From: Endozoicomonas sp. SCSIO W0465
Lineage (GTDB): Bacteria > Pseudomonadota > Gammaproteobacteria > Pseudomonadales > Endozoicomonadaceae
Length of the DNA stretch: 64,000 nucleotides
Assembly (NCBI RefSeq): GCF_023716865.1
Contig: NZ_CP092417.1
Location: forward strand, 1,404,001-1,468,000
Direction of reading: 5' to 3'
In this document: piece by piece, positions 34,918 through 43,247 of the stretch
Layout of the letters: every line of letters begins with the position of its first letter
Position numbering within the stretch: position 1 is the first letter of the stretch
The notes under the pieces: generated by a model
Databases searched by the model: none
The model's input: the letters and a program-made list of their open reading frames with translations, nothing else
What the model was told of the DNA's origin: nothing
Program-made: the position numbers and the translations under genes

Positions 34918-36015
34918 CTACTTTTTCGGGAGAGGCACCTTCATCATCCCGGCTCCGGCGATAGAAAGTCCCTCCTGAATCCTGTCTACCAGCTGCCGGG
35001 TCTGAGCAATATCACCAAGTGTTATTCTCAGGCCTTTGTGTCCGCTCTGGTCAGACCTGGGGCGAACAAGAATGCCATGGCGGCGCAAGTGCTGTTCGAT
35101 GACATCAGGATTATCCGGAAATGCCCAGATAAAATTAGCCGAACTGGGCCAATAGGGAATGGCCTGTTGATCAAGGAACTGCTCAAACAACGGTTTGGAT
35201 TCTTCCATGACTTCCCTGACGTACTGATGGGTATACTCCGGGTGATCCAGGGCGGCACTGATGGCAACGGCGGCAAACTGGTTAACATCATAAGGACCAC
35301 GAATATTCAGTAATGCACGTATATTATCAGGGTGGCTGATCACGTAGCCCAGCCGAATGGAAGGCAGGCCCCAGGTTTTCGAGAAGGTGCGTGTGATCAG
35401 AATATTCGGGTATTCCATCACCGCATCAGCGACAGTTTCCTGAGAATATTCAAAGTAGCACTCATCAACCAGCAGGGCGATATCCGGTGCGGATCTGGCA
35501 ATGGTCAGAATATCGTTACGATGTATTCGGGTGCCGCTGGGGTTATTGGGGTTTGCGATGACAATCAGCCGGGTTTTGGGTGTGATTGCGTCCAACAGGG
35601 CGCTAACCGGGAAGCCGGTTTCCCGTGTGTATTCAGGCTCAACAACGTTCAGCTTGGCAATTCTGGCACATTGGTGGTACATCGCGAAGGTCGGAACCGG
35701 GATGATGATTTCATCGCCTTCGGTACAGGCGGCACGGATAATGATGTCAATTCCCTGGTCAGACCCATTGGTGATCATTACCTGGGGTTCATTGATGCCA
35801 GCATAGTCGGCAATTTTCCGGGTCAGGTCGCCATAGGATGGATAAACCTGCAAACGATCCTCACTGATGTAGTTTATCAGTGCCTGTTTGACATGCTCAC
35901 TGACGGGCCGTGTTCTCTCATTGAAGTCCAGCAGCAGATGGTGATGAGGGTTTCTGCCTTCAAGCGGTGGCACATAAGCGATCATCTGAATGATGTGGGA
36001 CTTGAAAATATTCAT
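34918..36015 (-). CDS. hisC: Histidinol-phosphate aminotransferase-like enzyme
   Basis: A fold-type I PLP enzyme of 365 aa. Substrate and cofactor motifs include LLDFNERTRP, VYPSYGDL, ITNGSDQGIDIIIRA, ANPNNPSGTRI, LLVDECYFEYS and the PLP lysine in TRTFSKTWGLPSIRLGY. HisC makes histidinol phosphate from imidazole-acetol phosphate; close relatives use aromatic or other amino acids, and no other his gene is nearby, so it could be a paralogue with a different substrate. It is divergent from birA with about 158 bases between. Confidence 0.85.
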   Translation of the reverse strand: MNIFKSHIIQMIAYVPPLEGRNPHHHLLLDFNERTRPVSEHVKQALINYISEDRLQVYPSYGDLTRKIADYAGINEPQVMITNGSDQGIDIIIRAACTEGDEIIIPVPTFAMYHQCARIAKLNVVEPEYTRETGFPVSALLDAITPKTRLIVIANPNNPSGTRIHRNDILTIARSAPDIALLVDECYFEYSQETVADAVMEYPNILITRTFSKTWGLPSIRLGYVISHPDNIRALLNIRGPYDVNQFAAVAISAALDHPEYTHQYVREVMEESKPLFEQFLDQQAIPYWPSSANFIWAFPDNPDVIEQHLRRHGILVRPRSDQSGHKGLRITLGDIAQTRQLVDRIQEGLSIAGAGMMKVPLPKK

Positions 36016-36173
36016 TTGCGTTTCCCTGATCCATCTGTTGTTGTCGGTATCTGGAGAGCACGCAGTATAGGGCAGAGTTCCCGGGTGAAGCTATCAGAAA
36101 GATGCCGGGTCCGTTAAATGGCCTGGCCTGATATACTAGTCAGTTTCCTGACAGATATCCGGACTTCCGATAA

Positions 36174-37181
36174 ATGGAAAAGGTATTAGAACTTCTGGCT
36201 GATGGCGGTTTTCACTCAGGTGAAGCTCTGGGTAGTGTATTGGGCATCAGTCGCACAGCAATCTGGAAAAAGCTGAAAATGCTTGAGCAGCTGGGTCTTC
36301 AGATTGATTCAGTCAAAGGCAGGGGGTACCGGCTGCATCCCGGGATTGAGCTGCTGGATAGTGAACGTATTCTCCATGCTCTGGACCCATCTGTCCAAAA
36401 GGCAGTCGTTGTCCATACTTGTTTGAAAACAGGGTCTACCAATGATCTGGTCAGAGCGATTCCAGTTGCCGGTCCCTTAATAAAAACGGTGTGCCTGGCA
36501 GAATATCAGTCCAACGGCCGTGGACGTCGGGGCAGATCCTGGAGTAACCCGTTTGGTTCTACCATCAGTCTGTCTGTGCGCTGGTTTTACCGTGCGGGTA
36601 TGGCATCCCTGGAAGGGTTGAGTCTGGCGATTGGGCTGGGTGTACTGAAAGCGCTTGAGCGTTGCGAAGGTAGTCATCTCCGGTTGAAGTGGCCTAATGA
36701 TGTGTTGTGGAGCTCTGCAAACGGTTTTAAGAAACTGAGTGGAATCCTGCTGGAAGTTCATGGAGATCCTACCGGAGATTGTGAGGTGATCATCGGTATT
36801 GGCGTCAATATTGCCTTGAGCCCGGAGCATATCAACAGTATTAACCAGCCGGCAGTGGATATGCAACGTGTCTGTGGCTCCACAGTGAGTCGCAACCGGG
36901 TAGCCAGTGAGCTGATTAATGAGTTGTGCCGTACCCTGGATATCTTCAGCCAACAAGGGTTTGGCTATTTTAAAGAACAGTGGGAGCAATATGATGCATT
37001 TGCCGCGCAGGATGTTGTCCTGGACGCGTCGGGCAAAACGGTTTTTGGCGTGGCTTCAGGGGTTAATGGCCATGGTGGACTGTTATTGAAGACCGGTGAA
37101 GGCATGATTATTTTCAATGGCGGTGAGGTTTCGTTAAGGGCGATGACACCTGAAAAGCGCCGGTGTGGTAAGAGCGAATAA
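36174..37181 (+). CDS. birA: Bifunctional biotin ligase / biotin operon repressor
   Basis: Attaches biotin to carboxyl carrier proteins and represses biotin synthesis genes. The winged helix at residues 1-60 (LLADGGFHSGEALGSVLGISRTAIWKKL) binds DNA. The ligase core has the biotinoyl-AMP loop NGRGRRGRSWSNPFG, LKWPNDV and KLSGILLEV. A C-terminal SH3-like domain follows. Length is 335 aa. Its stop is one base from the coaX ATG, giving the conserved birA-coaX-SPOR order of Pseudomonas and relatives. Confidence 0.96.
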   Translation: MEKVLELLADGGFHSGEALGSVLGISRTAIWKKLKMLEQLGLQIDSVKGRGYRLHPGIELLDSERILHALDPSVQKAVVVHTCLKTGSTNDLVRAIPVAGPLIKTVCLAEYQSNGRGRRGRSWSNPFGSTISLSVRWFYRAGMASLEGLSLAIGLGVLKALERCEGSHLRLKWPNDVLWSSANGFKKLSGILLEVHGDPTGDCEVIIGIGVNIALSPEHINSINQPAVDMQRVCGSTVSRNRVASELINELCRTLDIFSQQGFGYFKEQWEQYDAFAAQDVVLDASGKTVFGVASGVNGHGGLLLKTGEGMIIFNGGEVSLRAMTPEKRRCGKSE

Positions 37182-37182
37182 A

Positions 37183-37995
37183 ATGAGAATTCTGGAGCTG
37201 GATGCAGGCAATAGCCGATTAAAATGGCGACTTCTGAATAAGGGCCTGATCACTTCCCATGGCTTTCTGGCCAATAGCGAAGACTGGCAGTGCGAGCTGC
37301 CCGGGCTGTTGGATCAAATCGGGCAGATTGATTCTGCCAGGGCATCCATTGTCTCTGGTGATGAGCGTTTTGCGCTGCTCAGAGCTGCTGTTGATCAGCA
37401 TTTTAATGTATCCCTGTTAAAGGCCGAGGTTAAAGAGCAGTGGCGAGGGGTTCAGGTCGCTTATCCTGGCCTGGGGGTTGATCGTTGGTTGGCTATGCTT
37501 GCTACACACCATGTGGATGGGGCTGAGAATAATAAAGAGCGCTCTAATAAATTAATTGTGAGCTGTGGCACAGCTATTACCATTGACCTATTGAGCGGTA
37601 GTGGTAACCACCTGGGTGGATATATTGTGCCGGGGGTTGGCTTGATGAAGAGTATGCTGCACAGCAAGACGGCTCAGCTTCCTATGGTTGAAGCTGATGC
37701 GTTAACGATGATGCCAGGAGCAAGCAGCGCTGAGTGCATCAATAACGGTATTCTGGCCATGGCCGTATCGATGATAAATACACAACAGGCACGGTATAAA
37801 GCGGTTGGTGGAAAGGGTGGAAAGGGTGGAAAGGGTGGAAAGGGTGGAAAAGAGTGTACGGTTTATCTCACGGGGGGGGATGCTGCTTTGATTCAGCCGT
37901 ATATCCAGAGTGAGTGTTACCATCATCCCGCATTGGTGATGGATGGTCTGGCACTGGCTTTCGAAGAGGAGGGGCAGGGTAACACCGTTAGATAA
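37183..37995 (+). CDS. coaX: Type III pantothenate kinase with Gly-Gly-Lys repeat
   Basis: First step of coenzyme A synthesis from pantothenate. Key motifs are LDAGNSRLKW (phosphate-binding), GVDRWLAMLA, VSCGTAITIDLLSG and LGGYIVPGVGLM. Near residues 208-223 is an inserted tract of five GGK units made by a 9-bp tandem repeat, not part of the usual family sequence; it probably forms a surface loop. The ATG at 37183 fits the family N terminus. The window also holds panB and panC, so pathway genes are in two places. Confidence 0.94.
   Translation: MRILELDAGNSRLKWRLLNKGLITSHGFLANSEDWQCELPGLLDQIGQIDSARASIVSGDERFALLRAAVDQHFNVSLLKAEVKEQWRGVQVAYPGLGVDRWLAMLATHHVDGAENNKERSNKLIVSCGTAITIDLLSGSGNHLGGYIVPGVGLMKSMLHSKTAQLPMVEADALTMMPGASSAECINNGILAMAVSMINTQQARYKAVGGKGGKGGKGGKGGKECTVYLTGGDAALIQPYIQSECYHHPALVMDGLALAFEEEGQGNTVR
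37806..37850. repeat. Five 9-bp tandem repeats within coaX
   Basis: The unit GGTGGAAAG is repeated five times in frame, encoding GGKGGKGGK. Multiples of nine preserve the reading frame, so copy-number changes would only alter loop length. Confidence 0.9.
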
Positions 37996-37996
37996 G

Positions 37997-38704
37997 ATGC
38001 GTTTGACTGTGATATTTCTTGTGTTTGCCAACATCAGTTACTTTGCCTGGGGGTGCTGGCAGGAGTCCAGGGTCGGTTACTGGCTCCCTGAGAGTGATGA
38101 TGCGTATACAGAAGCCTCTGGTGAGCGACTGGTTTTGTTAACTGAAACTGATGATTATCTTCAGTCTCTTCGGAATCAGGCTGAGGTTCAGCCTGCGTTG
38201 AACGCATCACTTGATTCGCAGAGGACTGTCCGGGAGTGTCTGATTGTCGGGCCTTTTGCCAATGTGGTGGAGTTAGACGAACTGCAGCAGCGCCTCTTTG
38301 CTATTGGTGTCAGTAGTAAAGAGCGTGCGGATGAAAACAGTCAGCAGGAAGATTACTGGGTTCATATACCGCCACTGGCCAGCAGGGATGCAGCGACACG
38401 GCTGTTAAGAGAGCTTCAGGCTCAGAGGATTGACAGCTTTGTGATTACTCAGGGTGAGCTGGCTAACGGGATATCGCTTGGGCTTTTTTCGCGCAGTGAA
38501 TCTGCAAAATCAGTAGGTCGTCGTTTAATGGATGCAGGGTATGATGTTGCGATCAAGTCTCTGCCCAGGGTTCCGGAACAATGGTGGCTAGAGATGGATG
38601 CTGCAGCAGGGGGAAAGTTGAGCGAGTCATTCTGGGATAAAGCAGCTGACCAGTTTCCTGAACTGGAAAAGTTAACAACGACCTGCAAGAAAAATGCAGG
38701 ATAG
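37997..38704 (+). CDS. Membrane-anchored SPOR-like protein, 235 aa
   Basis: The N terminus MRLTVIFLVFANISYFAWG is a single membrane anchor or uncleaved signal. The rest is probably periplasmic. The segment CLIVGPFANVVELDELQQRL to the end of SFVITQGELANGISLGLFS looks like a divergent SPOR (peptidoglycan-binding) domain with its typical GPF and SLGLF strands. In Pseudomonas a SPOR-type gene holds this same place after coaX. The frame opens upstream inside coaX, but the ATG at 37997, one base after the coaX stop, fits translational coupling. Role in cell-wall binding is inferred. Confidence 0.8.
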   Translation: MRLTVIFLVFANISYFAWGCWQESRVGYWLPESDDAYTEASGERLVLLTETDDYLQSLRNQAEVQPALNASLDSQRTVRECLIVGPFANVVELDELQQRLFAIGVSSKERADENSQQEDYWVHIPPLASRDAATRLLRELQAQRIDSFVITQGELANGISLGLFSRSESAKSVGRRLMDAGYDVAIKSLPRVPEQWWLEMDAAAGGKLSESFWDKAADQFPELEKLTTTCKKNAG

Positions 38705-38840
38705 AAAAAAGTGAGGTAAAAGCATTGCAACGGACCAAGAGTTTCTCTAGTATACGCCTCGCTGCTCAGGGAGACAGTTAGCCAGACCGGGATATGAAAG
38801 GTAATCAGTAAAACTGGATTGTCCTCAAAAAAAGGTTGGC

Positions 38841-38868
38841 TTGACAATCATAACTTCCTGAATAAAAT
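38841..38868 (+). promoter_or_regulatory. Strong promoter of the tRNA cluster
   Basis: A perfect -35 TTGACA (38841-38846) and a -10 TAAAAT (38863-38868) are separated by 16 bases. The first tRNA starts 13 bases after the -10. A GC-rich start region (GTCGC) follows, as expected for a stringently controlled stable-RNA promoter. Confidence 0.8.
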
Positions 38869-38880
38869 GTCGCAGCATCT

Positions 38881-38964
38881 GGTGGGGTTCCCGAGTGGCC
38901 AAAGGGATCAGACTGTAAATCTGACGCGAAAGCTTCGCTGGTTCGAATCCAGCCCCCACCACCA
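38881..38964 (+). tRNA. tRNA-Tyr (GTA)
   Basis: Acceptor arms GGTGGGG/CCCCACC, a long class-II variable arm, GTA anticodon in CTGTAAA, and TTCGAATCC T-loop. CCA is encoded. Confidence 0.97.
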
Positions 38965-39086
38965 GATTGTATTTCCTGGTATTGAGCGGCTCATGGTAGG
39001 CATTCTTAATGCTTGGAGACTGATGGCTTCTTTTGTATTCTTTATTGGGTGAATGGAAGCTTCTGCATAAACAAAGGTTTGTTTAC

Positions 39087-39160
<74 letters not shown>

Positions 39161-39192
39161 GTTTTTTCTTTACTTATTTGTTTCTAATAATT

Positions 39193-39268
<76 letters not shown>

Positions 39269-39338
39269 TTTTTGAGAGGCATTAGTCTCTTTTTTTTCGG
39301 ATTCTGATCGCTTTTTTGCATTCGTTAAGTTGCAATGC

Positions 39339-39367
39339 TTTTCAGATCGGCTGATGATGATTATAAT
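39339..39367 (+). promoter_or_regulatory. Promoter of tRNA-Trp-secE-nusG
   Basis: A -35-like TTTTCA (39339-39344) and a perfect -10 TATAAT (39362-39367) with 17-base spacing, 33 bases before tRNA-Trp. It lies where tuf would be in Pseudomonas or E. coli. Confidence 0.65.
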
Positions 39368-39400
39368 TCGTCAGTCCTGAGTTCAGGGTGATAAGGATTT

Positions 39401-39476
39401 AGGCCAGTAGTTCAATTGGTAGAGCACCGGTCTCCAAAACCGGGGGTTGGGGGTTCGATTCCCTCCTGGCCTGCCA
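39401..39476 (+). tRNA. tRNA-Trp (CCA)
   Basis: Acceptor arms AGGCCAG/CTGGCCT, anticodon loop CTCCAAA, TTCGATTCC T-loop and encoded CCA. Immediately upstream of secE, the classic arrangement. Confidence 0.97.
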
Positions 39477-39563
39477 TTTCCAGTGATCAAGCTCTTGTGG
39501 TGCTTGTTCTCAAAAGTCTTTTAAAGGTCTTTATAGAAAGCCTAGATAGAGAAAATCAAGCTG

Positions 39564-39932
39564 ATGAGTGGAAATTCTGAAATTGCGACTGCGGGTCGTC
39601 TGGATGGTCTCAAGTGGGGCCTTGTGGCGTTTCTGGTCGCTATTGCTGTTTACGGTAATTATTATTTCTCTGCTGAGTCCATCCTGCTCAGGGTTGTTGG
39701 CCTGCTGGTAATTGCTGCGGTAGCCGGGATTGTTGCTTTGCAGACTGTTAAGGGTGGTGCCTTCTGGACGCTGTTGAAGGATGCCAAAACCGAGATTCGC
39801 AAGGTTGTCTGGCCTACTCGTCAGGAAACAGTGCAGACCACGCTAGTGGTTGTTGCTGTCGTGTTGGTGATGGGTCTTGTTTTGTGGGGGCTCGATTCTC
39901 TGCTAGGCTGGATGGTCAGCAGCCTGATTTGA
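39564..39932 (+). CDS. secE: Preprotein translocase subunit SecE
   Basis: Stabilising subunit of the SecYEG protein channel in the inner membrane. Three hydrophobic helices are visible (about residues 14-30, 38-58 and 92-115), as in the E. coli type. The conserved cytoplasmic segment KTEIRKVVWPTRQETVQTT precedes the last helix. Length is 122 aa. It is 12 bases upstream of nusG. Confidence 0.97.
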   Translation: MSGNSEIATAGRLDGLKWGLVAFLVAIAVYGNYYFSAESILLRVVGLLVIAAVAGIVALQTVKGGAFWTLLKDAKTEIRKVVWPTRQETVQTTLVVVAVVLVMGLVLWGLDSLLGWMVSSLI

Positions 39933-39944
39933 TAGGGACAGGAC

Positions 39945-40478
39945 ATGGCGAAACGTTGGTATGTGGTTCATGCCTACTCTGGATACGAGAAGCAGGTGTT
40001 GCGCTCTTTGAATGAGCGTATCAAGCGTCTTGGTATGGAAGAGTATTTTGGTGAAATTCTGGTGCCTACCGAGGAAGTGGTAGAGATTAAGAACGGCCAG
40101 AAGCGCAAGAGTGAAAGAAAGTTCTTTCCGGGCTATGTGTTAGTCCAGATGGAAATGAACGAAGACTCCTGGCATCTCATTAAAGATACCCCTCGTGTTA
40201 TGGGCTTTATTGGTGGTACAGCCGATAAACCGGCGCCGATCACTGAGAAGGAAGCAGACGCGATACTTCGACGTGTGCACGAAGGTGCAGAGGCTCCAAG
40301 ACCCAAGACGTTGTTTGAGCCTGGTGAGATGGTTCGTGTTATTGAAGGTCCTTTTGCCGACTTTAATGGTGTGGTAGAGGGTGTTAACTACGAGAAAAGT
40401 CGTCTTCAGGTTGCGGTAATGATTTTTGGTCGCTCAACGCCTGTAGAGCTTGAGTTTGGCCAGGTCGAAAAAGTTTAA
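39945..40478 (+). CDS. nusG: Transcription termination/antitermination factor NusG
   Basis: Binds RNA polymerase and couples it to ribosomes and Rho. The NGN domain starts KRWYVVHAYSGYEKQVLRSL, with FFPGYVLVQMEM; the C-terminal KOW domain shows FEPGEMVRVIEGPFADFNGVVE. Length is 177 aa. It ends the secE-nusG unit; a hairpin terminator follows within 25 bases. Confidence 0.98.
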   Translation: MAKRWYVVHAYSGYEKQVLRSLNERIKRLGMEEYFGEILVPTEEVVEIKNGQKRKSERKFFPGYVLVQMEMNEDSWHLIKDTPRVMGFIGGTADKPAPITEKEADAILRRVHEGAEAPRPKTLFEPGEMVRVIEGPFADFNGVVEGVNYEKSRLQVAVMIFGRSTPVELEFGQVEKV

Positions 40479-40499
40479 GCTGATCGGATTGATCTTGTT

Positions 40500-40531
40500 G
40501 CCCCGTTTTCCAGTTCTGGTAGCGGGGTTTT
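40500..40531 (+). terminator. Terminator after nusG
   Basis: CCCCG (40501-40505) and CGGGG (40523-40527) enclose an inner CCAG-TT-CTGG stem, followed by TTTT. This separates secE-nusG from the ribosomal protein genes, which then need their own promoter in the 40.53-40.80 kb gap; none could be assigned confidently. Confidence 0.7.
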
Positions 40532-40798
40532 GTATTTTCAGGGGATGGGATCTGAGGTAGGGCTGTGTTCTTTTCTCTATTTGCTTTTCCCTTGTTTTTG
40601 CTCAAAAGAGATAATTGTGAAAATTGCAATTGTCTTAAGTGTTTTTGCGCTGGTGCTTTCGGGATGATTTCTGTAAACTACCGCGCTTTGTAGACGGGTA
40701 GCCGTGGAGTTTGATCCTTTTTCTTTTTGGGATTCCTTGTGTAGGAGGGGTCTGGGAAAGAGGGTTGGATGAGGCAGTGACCCATGTAGAGGTTGAAA

Positions 40799-41233
40799 AT
40801 GGCCAAGAAAGTACAAGCTTATATTAAGCTTCAAGTGCCTGCTGGACAGGCGAACCCATCTCCACCTGTTGGTCCTGCCCTGGGCCAGCACGGTGTAAAC
40901 ATCATGGAATTCTGTAAGGCATTTAATGCAAGCACCCAGAAAATGGATGCTGGCATGCCGATTCCTGTTGTTATTACTGTATACAGCGACCGCAGTTTCA
41001 CTTTCGAAACCAAGACTCCGCCTGCCTCTGTTCTGCTGATGAAGACTCTGAAGCTGAAAAAAGGTTCTGGCCGTCCAAATACCGAGAAAGTCGGTACTGT
41101 GACTCGCGAGCAACTGCTTGAAGTTGCCAAGATCAAAGAGCCTGATCTGACGGCTGCTGACGAAGACGCAGCGGTACGTACCATTGCTGGTTCAGCTCGT
41201 TCCATGGGTCTGATCGTGGAGGGTGTTGAGTAA
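40799..41233 (+). CDS. rplK: Ribosomal protein L11
   Basis: Binds the GTPase-associated centre of 23S rRNA and is needed for RelA activation. MAKKVQAYIKLQVPAGQANP, PPVGPALGQHGVNIMEFCK and the C-terminal RTIAGSARSMGLIVEG are standard. The ATG at 40799 has AGAGGT upstream; a TTG six bases earlier is ignored. 144 aa. It overlaps rplA by one base (TAATG). Confidence 0.98.
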   Translation: MAKKVQAYIKLQVPAGQANPSPPVGPALGQHGVNIMEFCKAFNASTQKMDAGMPIPVVITVYSDRSFTFETKTPPASVLLMKTLKLKKGSGRPNTEKVGTVTREQLLEVAKIKEPDLTAADEDAAVRTIAGSARSMGLIVEGVE

Positions 41234-41928
41234 TGGCTAAGTTATCAAAGCGTGCAAAACTGATCGCTGAAAAGATCGACTCTACCAAGTCCTACGGCTT
41301 TGAAGAGGCGGCCAGCCTGCTGAAAGAGATTTCCAGCGTCAAGTTCAAGGAAACGATCGAAGTTTCTGTGAATCTGGGTGTGGATCCTCGTAAATCTGAC
41401 CAGGTCGTTCGTGGCTCTACTGTACTGCCTAACGGTACTGGTAAAGATGTTCGCGTCGCTGTGTTTACCCAGGGTGCTAATGCTGAAGCGGCTAAAGAAG
41501 CTGGTGCTGAAGTGGTTGGTATGGAAGATCTGGCTGAACAGGTTAAAGTGGGTCAGATGGATTTTGACGTAGTCATCGCTTCTCCGGATGCGATGCGCGT
41601 TGTTGGTCAGCTGGGTCAGATCCTTGGTCCACGCGGCCTGATGCCTAACCCTAAGGTTGGTACTGTAACACCTAACGTTGCTGAAGCGGTTAAAAACGCC
41701 AAGGCTGGTCAGGTTCGTTACCGTACTGACAAGAACGGTATCATCCACGCTGGTGTTGGTAAGATCGACTTTGAAGCGGCTGCCCTGAAGCAGAACGTCG
41801 AAGCTCTGCTGGTTGATCTGAAGAAGCTGAAGCCTTCTTCCAGCAAAGGCGTTTACATGAAGAAAGTTACCCTGTCCTCTACCATGGGTCCGGGTCTGAC
41901 TATCGACATGTCTTCTCTTTCTGCCTAA
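41233..41928 (+). CDS. rplA: Ribosomal protein L1
   Basis: Forms the L1 stalk and, in E. coli, represses the L11 operon by binding its mRNA. VSVNLGVDPRKSDQVVRGS, LGPRGLMPNPKVGTVTPNVA and RYRTDKNGIIHAGVGK are diagnostic. 231 aa. Its ATG overlaps the rplK stop, indicating coupled translation. The L10 leader follows. Confidence 0.98.
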   Translation: MAKLSKRAKLIAEKIDSTKSYGFEEAASLLKEISSVKFKETIEVSVNLGVDPRKSDQVVRGSTVLPNGTGKDVRVAVFTQGANAEAAKEAGAEVVGMEDLAEQVKVGQMDFDVVIASPDAMRVVGQLGQILGPRGLMPNPKVGTVTPNVAEAVKNAKAGQVRYRTDKNGIIHAGVGKIDFEAAALKQNVEALLVDLKKLKPSSSKGVYMKKVTLSSTMGPGLTIDMSSLSA

Positions 41929-41960
41929 GACGGTCTGCGTAAGCGATAGAAAGAATTACC

Positions 41961-42238
41961 GAAATCTGAATTATCAGATTTCTGGCTGGTGTAAGCCAGC
42001 CACAACCCTCTTTGGGGTCCCTGCTTTCATAGCGGGGGTCGTCAAAGATCGCAGGTGTCCAATACCGTGCCTGTTCAGTCAGGGGCCTTTCTTCACAAAG
42101 GGTTATAGGTAGAGGGCTTAATGTCCTGCGTAGACGGTGAGTATGCGTTTTATCCAAAACGATATACACCCATCACCGTATTGTAAGCGCTTAATGATTT
42201 ATCACGGATAAATCATAAGTGAAACTTCATAAATTTGG
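41961..42238 (+). promoter_or_regulatory. L10 leader (autoregulatory mRNA structure)
   Basis: The 320-base gap between rplA and rplJ holds consecutive perfect hairpins: GAAATCTGA-ATTA-TCAGATTTC (41961-41982), then GGCTGG/CCAGCC (41984-42001), then CCCTGC/GCGGGG (about 42019-42038). In E. coli and relatives the L10-(L12)4 complex binds this leader to limit rplJL translation. Assignment rests on position and structure, not on an alignment. Confidence 0.7.
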
Positions 42239-42248
42239 AGTAAAGCCC

Positions 42249-42779
42249 ATGGCGTTAGGACTCGAAGACAAGAAGGCCATTGTTGCCGAAGTCAGCGAGG
42301 CTGCACAAAGCGCTCTGTCGGCTGTAATCGCGGACTACCGTGGTCTTACTGTTAGTCAAATGACTGCTCTGCGTAAGCAGGCCCGTGAAGGTGGCGTCTA
42401 CCTGAAGGTAGTGCGTAACACCCTGGCCAAGCGCGCGGTAGAAGGTACTGAGCTTCAGTGCCTGCAGGAAGTTCTGGTAGGCCCAACTGTGCTTGCTTTC
42501 TCTATGGAAGATCCAGGTGCCGCTGCGCGTCTGATGAAGGATTTTGCCAAAGAGAACAAAGAGCTGGACATCAAGGCACTGTCTATTTCCGGACAGCTGC
42601 TGGGTGCAGAACAGATCGATGTTCTGGCCAAGATGCCGACTCTGGATCAGGCTCGCGCAATGCTGATGAGCGTAATGATCGCACCGGTAACCAAGCTGGC
42701 AAGAACTCTGAACGAGATTCCTGCAAGCATTACCCGTGTAGTGGCAGCTGTTGCCGACGAGAAGAAGAAAGCCGCTTAA
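42249..42779 (+). CDS. rplJ: Ribosomal protein L10
   Basis: Base of the L12 stalk. MALGLEDKKAIVAEVSEAA, ADYRGLTVSQMTALRKQARE, LKVVRNTLAKRA and the C-terminal L12-binding helix ending KKKAA are typical. The ATG at 42249 follows GGAG at about nine bases; the frame also opens with an upstream GTG, which is not preferred. 176 aa. Confidence 0.98.
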   Translation: MALGLEDKKAIVAEVSEAAQSALSAVIADYRGLTVSQMTALRKQAREGGVYLKVVRNTLAKRAVEGTELQCLQEVLVGPTVLAFSMEDPGAAARLMKDFAKENKELDIKALSISGQLLGAEQIDVLAKMPTLDQARAMLMSVMIAPVTKLARTLNEIPASITRVVAAVADEKKKAA

Positions 42780-42872
42780 TCCTTGTTGGATTGGTTTTCT
42801 TGCTTTTTTGCTTAAACAAATTCCGGGGCCAGCTGTTTGTTTGCCCCAACCAAGATTTTTGGAGATATAGAG

Positions 42873-43247
42873 ATGGCTCTGTCCAAAGAAGATATCCTGA
42901 ATGCAATCGCTGAAATGTCTGTAATGGACGTTGTTGAACTGGTTTCCGCTATGGAAGAAAAGTTCGGCGTTTCTGCTGCTGCTGCTGTTGCTGTTGCTGC
43001 TGCTCCTGCTGAAGCTGCTGCCGCTGCTGAAGAAAAAACTGAGTTCGACGTAATCCTGGCTGACGCTGGCGAGAAGAAAGTTAACGTCATCAAGGTAGTA
43101 CGTGCTGCTACTGGCCTGGGTCTGAAAGAAGCCAAGGCTGTTGTAGACGGCGCTCCAGCTCCTCTGAAAGAAGGCGCTTCCAAGGAAGAAGCTGAAGAGC
43201 TGAAGAAGCAGCTGGAAGAAGCTGGTGCAAAAGTAGAAATCAAGTAA
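42873..43247 (+). CDS. rplL: Ribosomal protein L7/L12
   Basis: Stalk protein that recruits translation GTPases. N-terminal dimerisation helix (ALSKEDILNAIAEMSVMDVV), an Ala-rich hinge (SAAAAVAVAAAPAEAAAAAE), and the C-terminal domain with EKTEFDVILADAGEKKVNVI and LGLKEAKAVVDGAP. 124 aa. GGAG precedes the ATG at 42873. Its transcript meets an attenuator 52 bases later. Confidence 0.98.
   Translation: MALSKEDILNAIAEMSVMDVVELVSAMEEKFGVSAAAAVAVAAAPAEAAAAAEEKTEFDVILADAGEKKVNVIKVVRAATGLGLKEAKAVVDGAPAPLKEGASKEEAEELKKQLEEAGAKVEIK

Noticed and set aside
38819..39052. 77-codon frame over tRNA-Tyr
   Set aside because: It runs across a tRNA gene and its promoter and has no coding signs.
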